From Nitratireductor aestuarii (lineage in GTDB: Bacteria > Pseudomonadota > Alphaproteobacteria > Rhizobiales > Rhizobiaceae), in contig NZ_BMIF01000005.1 in assembly GCF_014641695.1 (NCBI RefSeq), positions 186,001 through 250,000 of the forward strand: DNA of 64,000 nucleotides, written 5' to 3'. Position numbers and translations under genes: made by a program. This document shows, in pieces, positions 49,746 through 58,369 of the stretch. The notes beneath the pieces are model-generated. The model did no database searches. It saw only the letters and a program-made list of their open reading frames with translations, and was not told the DNA's origin. Positions within the stretch are counted from its first letter, which is position 1, and each line of letters starts with the position of its first letter.

Positions 49746-50420
49746 TCAGCGCTCCGGCATCGTTGGCACGTTGACGTTTACGGGAAATGTGTTGAGCGCC
49801 GCCGCATGGCTTGCCGCGTGCTCGTGCACCGACTGGACAAAGCGCTCCAGCGCCTCCAGCTCAGGCGTTAACCAGATCTCATCGACGCAATCTATCGGGA
49901 TGGCTTCGTAATCGGCCGGCACCCGCTCGGCAGTGCGGGAAACTACGAAGTTCTGTACATAGCCGCAGACTTCAGGCTGCGAGGCAAGCCAACGCGCGTG
50001 CGCTCCGGTCCAACCCCCTTCAAACCCGGTCTCGTCGAGATCCGTGCGGCGGGTGACAAAGGAAATGCATTTGATGCCAGCATCTTCACTCGGCGGCACC
50101 ACCGTCCGGGACGACACGACAAAGGTCTTGAGATCGTGCAGGAACCTGGCTTCGTCTTCGCGAAGCATCTGGGCCATCTCGGGGGACATGACGCCCTGCA
50201 TGGCCTCCGCACTCCCAAAGAACAGCTTGCAGACGCCATCGATCGTACGGAACAGGGCTGGATCACCGGACTGGAACGAACCTGTAGCACAATTCTGCTC
50301 ATACCGCTCAAGAAGCGGGATCTTCAGGGCGATTGGCGCATGCTCGTCTCGCCAGTAGGTCTCGAAAGCCCGCTGGTCGAGGTGCGGCAGCTTCCGGAAT
50401 ATGCTCATTCGCACCGTCAC
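49746..50420 (-). CDS. EthD-domain protein (dimeric alpha-beta barrel), probably two domains
   Basis: About 224 aa. I start at the GTG at 50420, which has GAGGG upstream overlapping the SDR stop; an ATG at 50408 (MSIFRKLPHLD) is the alternative. The first half, RKLPHLDQRAFETYWRDEHAPIALKIPLLERYEQN, is a typical EthD start. A second similar segment (FVTRRTDLDETGFEGGWTGAHARWLASQPEVCGYVQNFVV) follows, so the protein looks like two ferredoxin-like repeats. EthD was named from the ethyl tert-butyl ether degradation genes. Members are small accessory or hydro-lyase/decarboxylase-like proteins, often of unknown function. Position in the operon suggests a role with the SDRs and the decarboxylase-like protein. 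Confidence 0.8.
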   Translation of the reverse strand: MTVRMSIFRKLPHLDQRAFETYWRDEHAPIALKIPLLERYEQNCATGSFQSGDPALFRTIDGVCKLFFGSAEAMQGVMSPEMAQMLREDEARFLHDLKTFVVSSRTVVPPSEDAGIKCISFVTRRTDLDETGFEGGWTGAHARWLASQPEVCGYVQNFVVSRTAERVPADYEAIPIDCVDEIWLTPELEALERFVQSVHEHAASHAAALNTFPVNVNVPTMPER

Positions 50421-50430
50421 GGCCGGACCC

Positions 50431-51204
50431 TCAGTACATGATGCGGCCGCCGTCGACGCGGAAGCTCTGGCCCGAAATGTGGTTTGAAAGATCGGACGCG
50501 AGAAAAAGCATGACGTTGGCAATATCCTGCACCGTCGCGAGGCGTCCGTTCGGTGAATCGGACGTGTATTTTTCCATCACCACTTCCGAATTTTCCGGAT
50601 TATTGAGCTGAGCCAGCGACCGCAACATGCGGGTGTCTACAGCTCCGGGCGAGACGGCGTTTACCCGCACGCCATGTTTCGCGCCTTCAATGGCGGCGGT
50701 TTTCGTCATGCCCAGAACTGCGTGCTTGCTTGCAGTATAGGCAACAATCCCGGGCGAACCGATGTGACCCGCAAGCGAGGAGGTGTTGATGATCACGCCG
50801 CCGCCCTGCCGGTACATGACAGGCAAAACGTGCTTCAATCCGAGGTAAACGCCACGGACGTTTATCGCGAGGACTTTGTCGAACACATCGTCCGGATATT
50901 CGTGCAGAGGCCGGACTACGCCTTCCCATCCGGCGTTGTTGACGAGAATGTCGATGCTGCCGAATTTTTCCAGTGCTGCGCTGACGTACCTGCTGACGTC
51001 TTCCGGGTTGGAAACATCGGCCTGAACGAAGATTGCCTCGTGGCCGACCGAAGAAAGCTCGTTTACGGCGTTACTCCCTGCATCGGCAGAGATATCCACC
51101 AGGACGAGACGCGTACCAGCCTTGGCAAAAGTCTTGGCGGCCTCAAACCCAATTCCGTTGGCCCCACCGGTAATGATGGCGGTCCGACCCGTCAGATCGA
51201 TCAT
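50431..51204 (-). CDS. SDR family oxidoreductase
   Basis: A 257-aa SDR. The start at 51204 (MIDLTGRTAIITGGANGIG) is preceded by GGAGGAGGGG; a longer frame extends into the neighbouring gene and is rejected. DILVNNAGWEGVVRPL, GGGVIINTSSLAGHIGSPGIVAYTASKHAVLGMTK (Ser, Tyr, Lys) and HISGQSFRVDGGRIMY are complete. Fits 2-hydroxycyclohexanecarboxyl-CoA- or FabG-like dehydrogenases. The substrate is unknown. It lies 68 bp after the acetoacetate-decarboxylase-like gene. Confidence 0.92.
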   Translation of the reverse strand: MIDLTGRTAIITGGANGIGFEAAKTFAKAGTRLVLVDISADAGSNAVNELSSVGHEAIFVQADVSNPEDVSRYVSAALEKFGSIDILVNNAGWEGVVRPLHEYPDDVFDKVLAINVRGVYLGLKHVLPVMYRQGGGVIINTSSLAGHIGSPGIVAYTASKHAVLGMTKTAAIEGAKHGVRVNAVSPGAVDTRMLRSLAQLNNPENSEVVMEKYTSDSPNGRLATVQDIANVMLFLASDLSNHISGQSFRVDGGRIMY

Positions 51205-51272
51205 GCTCCCCTCCTCCGCGGGAAATGGTCTGGCGGGTCCCCATGAAATGAGAGCCCGCCTTCTGCAGTACC

Positions 51273-52088
51273 TTAGGCCGAGGGTTCCAGCTCGCCGTTG
51301 AAATTGGTGACGGCAGCAACCGTGGGCGTGTAGCGCTTCAGGATCTTTCCGTAGGGCAGCGTGAAGTTGTAGTAGCCCCATGAAGCGCGCACCGTGCGGA
51401 GCACCGGCAGACGGAAGCACGGATTGATAACGGACTCGGAGTCAAACGAGATGTTGCCCGGACCCGTGAACGCCTCGTACTGACCATCCGAGCCCTGCAC
51501 CACGTTCTTGATGGTGCGCAGCATGACGAGTTCGCATACCTCTGGCGGCGCACCCTCTTCCGGGCTCGGGATCACCTTCAGCGCGACTGCAGGGACGCTC
51601 GGGCCGGGCTCGATGACATCACGCGGGCGCACAACGCCCGTGACCAGCCGCTTGCCTGCCGGGCGTTCAGCCGTGGCCACAATCAGGTTGTTTTCGCGTT
51701 CGAACGTGATGTTGCCGAACAGCTTTGCGAAACCGTACGGCTCGCGGCCGGTGATCAGGCCCACTTCGTTGTCGACGAGGATCGTGTCGTAGTAAACGAC
51801 AGGCTCCCCCTCCCAGAAACAGTTGATGCCGAAGATTGCCTCGTTGTAGCAGCCAACGGTGCTGAAGTGGAACTTGTTGAACGTCACCTGCGCCAGGCTG
51901 GTCTTCTCCGGCAGCATAAGCCCCTCGGGCAACAAAGCAGCTGCTGCCTCGGTTGGCGTTTCGTAGGTGATGGTCATCGACTCGATATTGCGGAAGTGAT
52001 ACGGCGGCCGGTCGATGGGCGGATTACTTGCCGGCATGGTAAAGCCGAACTTGTTGGGCGTCAGCTGGCCATTGACGAGCTTTGTCAT
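51273..52088 (-). CDS. Acetoacetate decarboxylase family protein
   Basis: A 271-aa ADC-superfamily protein (MTITYETPTEAAAALLPEGL, GINCFWEGEPVVYYDTILVDNEVGLITGREPYGFAKLFGNITF). The Schiff-base lysine of acetoacetate decarboxylase is probably the Lys in GFAKLFG; the usual double Lys is reduced to one, so the pKa perturbation seen in the classical enzyme may differ. Homologs include decarboxylases and, in distant branches, aldolase-dehydratases. In an operon with SDRs and an EthD protein it may decarboxylate a beta-keto acid. AGGTG is the ribosome site. Confidence 0.87.
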   Translation of the reverse strand: MTKLVNGQLTPNKFGFTMPASNPPIDRPPYHFRNIESMTITYETPTEAAAALLPEGLMLPEKTSLAQVTFNKFHFSTVGCYNEAIFGINCFWEGEPVVYYDTILVDNEVGLITGREPYGFAKLFGNITFERENNLIVATAERPAGKRLVTGVVRPRDVIEPGPSVPAVALKVIPSPEEGAPPEVCELVMLRTIKNVVQGSDGQYEAFTGPGNISFDSESVINPCFRLPVLRTVRASWGYYNFTLPYGKILKRYTPTVAAVTNFNGELEPSA

Positions 52089-52128
52089 TTTACACCTGTT
52101 CAGAAAATCTGGCTGAAATACGCAGCAA

Positions 52129-53304
52129 TCACTGCAGCCTTACAAACTTGCCGTCTTCGATCTTCATGAAGTACATGGCGCTTGCACCAAGGCCGTGCTG
52201 ATCCGGACCGTAGGAGACGTTGTCGACGACCCACGCACCGTCCCAGTCCTGCATGCTTTCCATGACCTCGATGACCTTCTCAGCGGTGAGGTCAGGACCA
52301 GCGCGTTCGAGAGCCTCAACGGCGAGCTGAGCCATGAACGTGCCCAGGAACATGTAGTTGGTCGGCTCGACGCCCGGCATGTACTTGGCACCGAAGTCGA
52401 GAAGTTCCTTCATCTTCGGATCTTCCGGGCTGGCCGTCAGCGAAGTCTGGTAGGACGAGAACATCACGCCCTCGGCACCACGTCCCGCCAGGCGGCTCAC
52501 GGAAATATCAGCAGCGGCGTAGCTCACCAGAAGCTGGGACTTGAGGCCAAGGTTCATCGCGTCCTTGAGGAACTGCGAGAGCGGCTTCGGAGCCGGAGCC
52601 AGGATCACCACATCAGGATTTGCGCTGCGCAACTGAAGGACAGCAGAGCTGAAATCCAGGTCCGTCGGGTTGTAGGGAAGCGCGGCGACAAGCTTCATGC
52701 CGCGGTCTTCCAGTTCCTTCTGGACGGCCTCCAGCTCATCCTTGCCGAAGTCGTCATTCTGGTACCACATGGCAACAGTCTTGGCGTTCAGCTTGTCGAC
52801 GGCATACTTCGCAAGCAGCGTTCCGTCCGTCGAGTAGTCCGGATACATCTGGAAGATGTTCTGGTAGGATAGAAGGCGCTTGCTGCCCGTCATGGCCGGA
52901 ATCACAGGAATATTGTGTTCCTTGAGGTAGTCCGCGATGGCCGCCGTGGTGCCTGCACCAAGCGTATTCATCATGAACACCTTGTCGCCCTCGACCAGAC
53001 GCTTGGCAACACCAACGGTCTTGGACGGATCATAGGCGTCATCATAGTAGATGAACTTGAGCTTGCGCCCGTGGACGCCGCCCTCATCGTTCACTTTCTT
53101 GAAGTATGCATCGATGGTCGGGTAAACAACGCCACCGGCAGCAGCGAGCGGTCCGGTCAGCGGCGCATTGGCGCCAATCAGGATCTCGCTATCGGTGACA
53201 CCCTGCGGCAGATCCGCAGCCGATGCCTGTGCGGCAAAGCCCAGGACGACAGTCGCCGCCAGCGTCCGAACGACCGCTGAAAGCCTCTTTTTCAGATTGG
53301 ACAT
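52129..53304 (-). CDS. ABC transporter substrate-binding protein (LivK type), second system
   Basis: A 391-aa periplasmic receptor. Start at 53304 (MSNLKKRLSAVVRTL) behind AAGGAGGAG; the longer upstream frame is not supported. The signal peptide ends at about residue 28 (AQASAADLP), followed by ILIGANAPLTGPLAAAGGVVYPTIDAYFKKVNDEGGVHGRKL, the typical opening of this family. It is in the same operon as its ATPases and the fused permease (upstream) and delivers an unknown, probably carboxylate, substrate to them. Confidence 0.93.
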   Translation of the reverse strand: MSNLKKRLSAVVRTLAATVVLGFAAQASAADLPQGVTDSEILIGANAPLTGPLAAAGGVVYPTIDAYFKKVNDEGGVHGRKLKFIYYDDAYDPSKTVGVAKRLVEGDKVFMMNTLGAGTTAAIADYLKEHNIPVIPAMTGSKRLLSYQNIFQMYPDYSTDGTLLAKYAVDKLNAKTVAMWYQNDDFGKDELEAVQKELEDRGMKLVAALPYNPTDLDFSSAVLQLRSANPDVVILAPAPKPLSQFLKDAMNLGLKSQLLVSYAAADISVSRLAGRGAEGVMFSSYQTSLTASPEDPKMKELLDFGAKYMPGVEPTNYMFLGTFMAQLAVEALERAGPDLTAEKVIEVMESMQDWDGAWVVDNVSYGPDQHGLGASAMYFMKIEDGKFVRLQ

Positions 53305-53371
53305 TCGTTCTCCTCCTTGTCCATGCAACAATCCGCTGGCGCCGCATTCCCGCCGGAAGCCAGCGCGTAAC

Positions 53372-54076
53372 TCACCCGCCGAGATAGGCCCGGCGCACCT
53401 CGTCGTTTTCCCGCATTTGTTGAGAATTGCCCTGACCGGAGATCTGACCGGTCTCGAGGACATATGCGTAGTCCGAGACATCAAGCGCCATGTTGGCGTT
53501 CTGCTCAACGAGCAGGATTGTCGTGCCCCGTTTGCTGATGTCGCGGATGACCGAGAAGATTTCCTGCACGATGATGGGCGCCAGCCCGAGCGATGGCTCG
53601 TCCAGAAGAAGAAGCTTTGGTCGCGCCATCAATCCGCGACCAATTGCAAGCATCTGCTGCTGACCACCACTCAAAGTACCCGCAAAGTTCTTTGCCTTTA
53701 CTTTGAGGATCGGAAAAGTTTCCAGGACCCCCTCGTAATCCTGCTTGATCTGCGCACGATCACCACGGCTATAGGCTCCGAGCATTAGGTTCTCGCGAAC
53801 CGTTAACTCCGGGAAAACCTGCCGGCCCTCGGGCACCATCACGATGCCGCGGCGAACGATGTGTTCGGGCTTGGAGCGGTCGATGCGCTCGCCGCCGAAG
53901 ACGATGCTGCCGGACTTGGGGCGCAGCAGACCGCTCAAGGCCTTGAGGACAGTCGACTTGCCCGCGCCATTGGCGCCCAGCAGCGAGACAACGCTGTCCT
54001 TCTCGACCCGCAGGGAAATGCCGCGCAACGCATGAACATTGCCGTAGCTGGCGTGAACATCCTCAAGCTGCAGCAT
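53372..54076 (-). CDS. Branched-chain-type ABC transporter ATP-binding protein (LivF family), second system
   Basis: A 234-aa ATPase starting at 54076 (MLQLEDVHASYGNVHAL) with GGAGGAAG upstream, overlapping the end of the LivG-type gene by 14 bases. Walker A GANGAGKSTVLK, the segment RRGIVMVPEGRQVFPELTVRENL, signature LSGGQQQMLAIGRGLM, Walker B KLLLLDEPSLGLAP and VEQNANMALD. It energises the fused permease together with the LivG-type ATPase. Confidence 0.94.
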   Translation of the reverse strand: MLQLEDVHASYGNVHALRGISLRVEKDSVVSLLGANGAGKSTVLKALSGLLRPKSGSIVFGGERIDRSKPEHIVRRGIVMVPEGRQVFPELTVRENLMLGAYSRGDRAQIKQDYEGVLETFPILKVKAKNFAGTLSGGQQQMLAIGRGLMARPKLLLLDEPSLGLAPIIVQEIFSVIRDISKRGTTILLVEQNANMALDVSDYAYVLETGQISGQGNSQQMRENDEVRRAYLGG

Positions 54077-54854
54077 GCTCTTCCTCCTGCTTCCCGAGAT
54101 AGGCTTCGATGACGCGCGGGTTGCGGCTGATTTCATCCGGGGTGCCGTGGGCGATCCGCCGCCCAAAATCCATGACGTAGATTTCATCGCAGGTGCGCCG
54201 GACAAGGCCCATGTCATGCTCGACGAGAAGAACGGTGATCCCGTCCCTGTCGCGCAGGTCGCGGATCAGTTCCGTCAGTCCCTTGGTCTCACTGGGATTG
54301 AGGCCTGCGGCGGGCTCATCAAGCAGGATCAGGCGCGGCCGGGAGACCAACGCGCGGCCAAACTCGACCATCTTCTGAGTTCCGTAGGGCAGAGAGGAGA
54401 CCTGGGCGTGCGCGAACTGTGCGAGACCGAAACGCTCCATGACCTCGCTTGCCCGGCGGCGCGCTTCCGCTTCCTGGGCGCGGGCGCCCGGCAGGCTGAA
54501 GGCGGCACTCCAGAACCCGACCGGGATCTGTGTGTGCTGGCCAATCAGCAGGTTGTCCTGTACCGTCATGCTGCGGAACAGCTCCATGTTCTGGAACGTC
54601 CGTGCAATGCCGTGCGGCAAAACCTGGTGGGGCCGGGCAGCAAGCAGATCCTTGCCGTCGAAACGGATTCTGCCTTCCTGCGGGTGGTAATAGCGCGCGA
54701 CACAGTTGAAGACCGTCGTCTTGCCTGCACCGTTCGGACCGATCAGACCTGCGATCGTGCCCTGTTCAACCTTCAGGCTGAGGCCGTCGACTGCTTTGAC
54801 ACCACCAAAACTGATCGACATGTTTTCTATTTCAAGCAATGCAGGCGTACTCAT
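54063..54854 (-). CDS. Branched-chain-type ABC transporter ATP-binding protein (LivG family), second system
   Basis: A 263-aa ATPase: Walker A GPNGAGKTTVFN, LPHGIARTFQNMELFRSMTVQDNLLIG, SLPYGTQKMVEFGRALVSRPRLILLDEPAAGLNPSETKGL and VEHDMGLVRRTCDEIYVMDFGRRIAHG. Its ATG overlaps the stop of the permease gene (ATGA, 54851-54854), and AAGGGAG lies upstream. It ends with an EEEH tail overlapping the next gene. Confidence 0.94.
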   Translation of the reverse strand: MSTPALLEIENMSISFGGVKAVDGLSLKVEQGTIAGLIGPNGAGKTTVFNCVARYYHPQEGRIRFDGKDLLAARPHQVLPHGIARTFQNMELFRSMTVQDNLLIGQHTQIPVGFWSAAFSLPGARAQEAEARRRASEVMERFGLAQFAHAQVSSLPYGTQKMVEFGRALVSRPRLILLDEPAAGLNPSETKGLTELIRDLRDRDGITVLLVEHDMGLVRRTCDEIYVMDFGRRIAHGTPDEISRNPRVIEAYLGKQEEEHAAA

Positions 54855-56734
54855 GTCCGCGCTCCCTTGACTTGCTTGCTTGCGGAAGGAACGCGGAAGA
54901 GGCGGGCCAGCGCGTCAGCGACGACCTGGTAGATACCTGCCAGTCCCTTCGGGAAGAAAAGGATGATGATGAGCAGCACGCCGCCGAACAGGATGCCTGA
55001 CATGCTCTTGCTGCCGACGAAGAGCTGGGGAGCAGCCGTCATGAATGCCGCGCCCAGCATGGCACCCGGCAGGCTGGCGACGCCGCCTACGAAAACCATG
55101 CAGAGGAAGATCAACGACATCCAGGAGTTGAAGTCTGACGGGCTGATGAAGCCCACGATATGCGCATAGAGGCTGCCTGCAATGCCGGTGAAAAAGGCAC
55201 TGATAACGAATGCCAGCGTCCGGTAGCGGGCGAGCGGAATGCCCATCGCCTCTGCACCCGCATCGCTGTCGCGCGTGGCGATGAGAGCTCTTCCGACGCG
55301 TGAGCGCAGAAGGTTGTTCGTCACCATGATGACGATCAGGAGGACGGCGGCGACCAGGAAGTAGAACTTGAACTCGTTATCCAGAACCAGAGGACCGAAC
55401 GAGGGACGTGCCGGCTTCAGGCCGTTATATCCGTTCGTCACCGAATCCCACTTGAGCAGGATCTGGGGCATGGCTTCGCCAAGGCCGAGCGTGGCGATCG
55501 CCAGATAAAGGCCCGAAAGCCTGAGTGCAGCCAGTCCAAGAAGAAGTCCGGCAAGACCCGCAATAAAGCCTGACGCAACCAGCGCCAACCAGAACGGCAT
55601 TCCAACGTTCAGCGTCAGGAGTGCGGAAGAATAGGCGCCTATCGCAAAGAGTGCGGCATGACCAAGTGAGATCTGGCCGGTGTAGCCGATCAGGAAATTC
55701 AGCCCGATTGCCACGATCATGTAGATGCCGACCAAGCAGGCGAAGTACAGGACGTAAGTATTGTCCTTGAAGATGATGGGGAACAGGATCGCAGCCGCGA
55801 TCAGAAGCAGCTTGCGGATATTGGACAGGCCCGGTGCGCTGGAATCGAAGGGCAGATGCTCTTCCTGCTGCTTGCGTCCGAGAATGCGGATTGGCTTGCC
55901 CATAATGCCTTCCGGACGCACGTAGAGCACGGCGATCAGCAGGATGAAGGCAAAAGTATCCTTCAGGTCCATCGAGATGTAGCCGGCGACCAGATTTTCC
56001 ATGACGCCCAGCGTCAGTCCGCCGATCACCACACCCGGATAGCTCGTGAAGCCACCGAGAACCGCTGCAGCAAAGGCCTTGAGCAGCAGCACCGACATCA
56101 TGTTGGTGTCGAGGAAGGTGGTGGGCGCGACGAGGAAGCCTGCAACGGCACCCAAGATGCCGCTGAAGGCCCAGGTCAGGATGAACATCCTGTCGACGCT
56201 GATGCCCATCAACCGTGCCGCCGTATCATTCTGCGAGAGCGCGCGCATGGCCACGCCGGTCTTGGTGAACCGGAAGAACACGTACATGAGCACCATCAGG
56301 CCGATGGTGACCGACAGGTTGAACAGGTTCGACTGGCTTGCCACGATGTCGAAGACGATCAGCGGCTCACCCGTGAAGACGCTCGGGAATGAGTGCGCAT
56401 CCCAGCCCCAGATCATCCCCGCGACTGCCGAGAAAATCATATAGAGGGCAAGCGTTGCGACGATCACCGCCGATCCGCTCTTGGCCGGTCGCAGGATCTG
56501 CTGAACGGCGATGGAAAGAACCGCCGAGAAGGCCAGCGCTCCCACGAAGGCGACGCCATAGGAAAGCCCAAAGCGGTCCAGCAACGTGTAGCCGAAGAAT
56601 GTGGAAAGCATGGCCATCTGGCCATAGGCAAAGTTGATCAGGTTGGTGGATTTGAACACCAGAACCAATCCCAATGCGACCAACGCATAGAGACTGCCCA
56701 TGGCCAGCCCACTGAACACCAATTGCGCGAGCAT
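54851..56734 (-). CDS. Fused LivH-LivM branched-chain-type ABC transporter permease
   Basis: A 627-aa permease in which a LivH domain (about 1-285: LAMGSLYALVALGLVLVFKSTNLINFAYGQMAML, LLKAFAAAVLGGFTSYPGVVIGG) is joined to a LivM domain (about 310-600: GLNFLIGYTGQISLGHAALFAIGAYSSALL, SGLYLAIATLGLGEA, MSLIFLCMVFVGGVASLPGAMLGAAF). The hydrophilic linker around 290-310 (KQQEEHLPFDSSAPG) is the junction. Region 3's transporter keeps the two domains in separate genes. It is the first gene of the nine-gene operon, GGGGAGG precedes the ATG, and the TetR-type operator lies about 50 bp upstream. Confidence 0.95.
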   Translation of the reverse strand: MLAQLVFSGLAMGSLYALVALGLVLVFKSTNLINFAYGQMAMLSTFFGYTLLDRFGLSYGVAFVGALAFSAVLSIAVQQILRPAKSGSAVIVATLALYMIFSAVAGMIWGWDAHSFPSVFTGEPLIVFDIVASQSNLFNLSVTIGLMVLMYVFFRFTKTGVAMRALSQNDTAARLMGISVDRMFILTWAFSGILGAVAGFLVAPTTFLDTNMMSVLLLKAFAAAVLGGFTSYPGVVIGGLTLGVMENLVAGYISMDLKDTFAFILLIAVLYVRPEGIMGKPIRILGRKQQEEHLPFDSSAPGLSNIRKLLLIAAAILFPIIFKDNTYVLYFACLVGIYMIVAIGLNFLIGYTGQISLGHAALFAIGAYSSALLTLNVGMPFWLALVASGFIAGLAGLLLGLAALRLSGLYLAIATLGLGEAMPQILLKWDSVTNGYNGLKPARPSFGPLVLDNEFKFYFLVAAVLLIVIMVTNNLLRSRVGRALIATRDSDAGAEAMGIPLARYRTLAFVISAFFTGIAGSLYAHIVGFISPSDFNSWMSLIFLCMVFVGGVASLPGAMLGAAFMTAAPQLFVGSKSMSGILFGGVLLIIILFFPKGLAGIYQVVADALARLFRVPSASKQVKGART

Positions 56735-56785
56735 CAGTACACCTCCCCTGACTCCGCCATGACCGGCCTCCTACAGCCCGACGCG

Positions 56786-56811
56786 CTAACTAAGCGCTTG
56801 CTCATCTTGCA
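56786..56811. promoter_or_regulatory. TetR-family operator upstream of the second ABC transporter operon
   Basis: Contains GCTAACTAAGCGCTTGCTCA plus TCTTGC, matching 24 of 26 bases of the site at 21715-21740 beside the TetR gene. It lies 52 bp before the permease start, so the operon 56734-47906 is probably under that regulator although the gene is 35 kb away. The 337-bp gap 56735-57071 holds this site and the palindrome at 56897-56913 but no gene. Confidence 0.8.
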
Positions 56812-56896
56812 CTGTTGCTTGGTGCTGTCAACGGGAGTTGCTTATTTCCCGGGGGAACTTTGGGGCTGCGCGAGTGGTGGACTGACGGAAGCCACG

Positions 56897-56913
56897 TTCG
56901 ACGAACCGTCGAA
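56897..56913. promoter_or_regulatory. Perfect inverted repeat TTCGACG-AAC-CGTCGAA in the bioM/permease divergent gap
   Basis: A 7-bp perfect inverted repeat with a 3-base spacer, 160 bp before bioM and 163 bp before the permease gene. It could be an operator for either direction. It does not resemble the known BioR box. Confidence 0.4.
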
Positions 56914-57071
56914 ATGTGCTGAACCGCCGAGAAGTGCAAGGCGTGCACGCATCTTCCGAAGAAGTCGGTGCGAAATACTGGTCAGATGTCTCGGGCCGCG
57001 GCTCACAGAACTGCCCCTTGACCTTTCGCTCCTGATCATGGAAGCAACCCCGGTCGAATGGGGACAGTAAT

Positions 57072-57749
57072 TTGCAAGTCGTTTTCAACGATGTATCGGT
57101 CACCTATGCCGGGCGCGTGGTCCTGCAGCCATTTTCGCTGAGGCTGACCGAACGCCGGATCGGCATCATCGGTCTGAACGGCTCGGGAAAGTCGACGTTC
57201 TCGAAGATGATCAACGGTCTGGTCCTGCCCGATACAGGCACGGTCACCACGAACGGCTTCGACGCGCGACAGCAGGCACATGAGGTGCGCGCCCGTGTAG
57301 GATATGTCTTCCAGCACCCGGCAAATCAGATCGTTCTGCCCCTTATCAAGGACGACATGGCGCTCGGACTGAAGAGGCTCCGCCTGACACGGCAGGAGGA
57401 AGAGCGTGCGGTCTCTGACGTCGCGGCCCGGCTGGGCATCAGCCATCTGCTGGAGCGCCGCGCCCATGAACTTTCGGGCGGCGAGGTCCAGCTTGCGGCG
57501 CTCGCATCAGTGCTCGTCGGCGCGCCCGAGATCGTGATCATGGACGAGCCGACCAACCAGCTCGACCTCCGGAACAGGAACATGGTCAGCAGAACAATCC
57601 GCAGCCTGCCCGAAGATATCATCGTGATTACCCACGACCTGGAGCTGCTGTCAGGATTTGAGCGCGTTCTGCTGTTCCACGAGGGCCGGATCGTCGAGGA
57701 TGGCCCCGCGGAGGTTGTCATCGCAAGGTATCAGGAGCTTGTCGGATGA
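57072..57749 (+). CDS. bioM: Biotin ECF transporter ATPase BioM (CbiO-type)
   Basis: A 225-aa ATPase. Walker A GLNGSGKSTFSK, the Q-loop region VGYVFQHPANQIVLPLIKDDMALGL (typical of ECF ATPases), signature LSGGEVQLAALASVL, Walker B IVIMDEPTNQLD and THDLELL. The start is a TTG at 57072 after GGGGACAG, and no ATG is available near the conserved start. Its stop overlaps the bioN ATG by 4 bases. It hydrolyses ATP for biotin uptake with BioN and BioY. The order bioM-bioN-bioY matches that described in rhizobia. Confidence 0.93.
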   Translation: MQVVFNDVSVTYAGRVVLQPFSLRLTERRIGIIGLNGSGKSTFSKMINGLVLPDTGTVTTNGFDARQQAHEVRARVGYVFQHPANQIVLPLIKDDMALGLKRLRLTRQEEERAVSDVAARLGISHLLERRAHELSGGEVQLAALASVLVGAPEIVIMDEPTNQLDLRNRNMVSRTIRSLPEDIIVITHDLELLSGFERVLLFHEGRIVEDGPAEVVIARYQELVG

Positions 57750-58369
57750 GAACGCCGACCGGCTCCATTCTTGAGTGCGTTCCACCGGCGGTGAAGCTCG
57801 CCGCACTCTTCTCCATCAGCGTGCTGCTGTTCCTGACGGGTTCTCTGACACTTCTGGGTAGCGCCGCCGGAACGGTGCTCGTCCTCTGCCTTCTCTTCTG
57901 CCGCTTCGCGGTTCTGCAATGGCTGAAGGCATGGCCGCTCTTGCTGACAATCGCCGCCGTGGCGTTGTGGACAGCCTACAACGATGGCTATCAGGAAGCC
58001 CTTGTGCTGCTCCTGCGCCTGGGTACGCTGAGCCTGGTGGCAACCGTGGTCACCGTCACCACGTCCATCGGGGAATTCATCGAGACGGTGACCAGGGCGG
58101 CCATTCCTCTGGAAAGGCTCGGAATCGCCAATGCGCGCGACATCGGGCTTGCCATCGGCCTTGTCATGCGCTTCGTGCCGGATGTGCGGCAGCGCTACCT
58201 CGCCGTCGTTGACGCCCACCGCGCGCGCGGTCTTCCGCTGCGGCCCACCACCCTCATCGCACCCATGGTCATCGGAACGTTGAAAAGCGCCGACGACATT
58301 GCCGACGCCATTGACGCACGCGGCATCCGCACCAACAGTCACCCTCAGAAACGGGCTGAAAATGCATAG
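57746..58369 (+). CDS. bioN: Biotin ECF transporter T component BioN
   Basis: A 207-aa transmembrane protein with several hydrophobic helices (LAALFSISVLLFLTGSLTLLGSAAG, AWPLLLTIAAVALW, LVLLLRLGTLSLVATVVTV) and the two cytoplasmic Ala-Arg-Gly motifs of T components (DAHRARGL, about 155, and DAIDARGI, about 190) that contact the ATPase. Overlaps bioM (ATGA) and bioY (8 bases), so the three proteins are made together. Confidence 0.93.
   Translation: MRTPTGSILECVPPAVKLAALFSISVLLFLTGSLTLLGSAAGTVLVLCLLFCRFAVLQWLKAWPLLLTIAAVALWTAYNDGYQEALVLLLRLGTLSLVATVVTVTTSIGEFIETVTRAAIPLERLGIANARDIGLAIGLVMRFVPDVRQRYLAVVDAHRARGLPLRPTTLIAPMVIGTLKSADDIADAIDARGIRTNSHPQKRAENA

Noticed and set aside
56812-57071. Search for a BioR box before bioM
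   Set aside because: No TTAT-N-ATAA-type palindrome is present; only the unrelated TTCGACG/CGTCGAA repeat was found.
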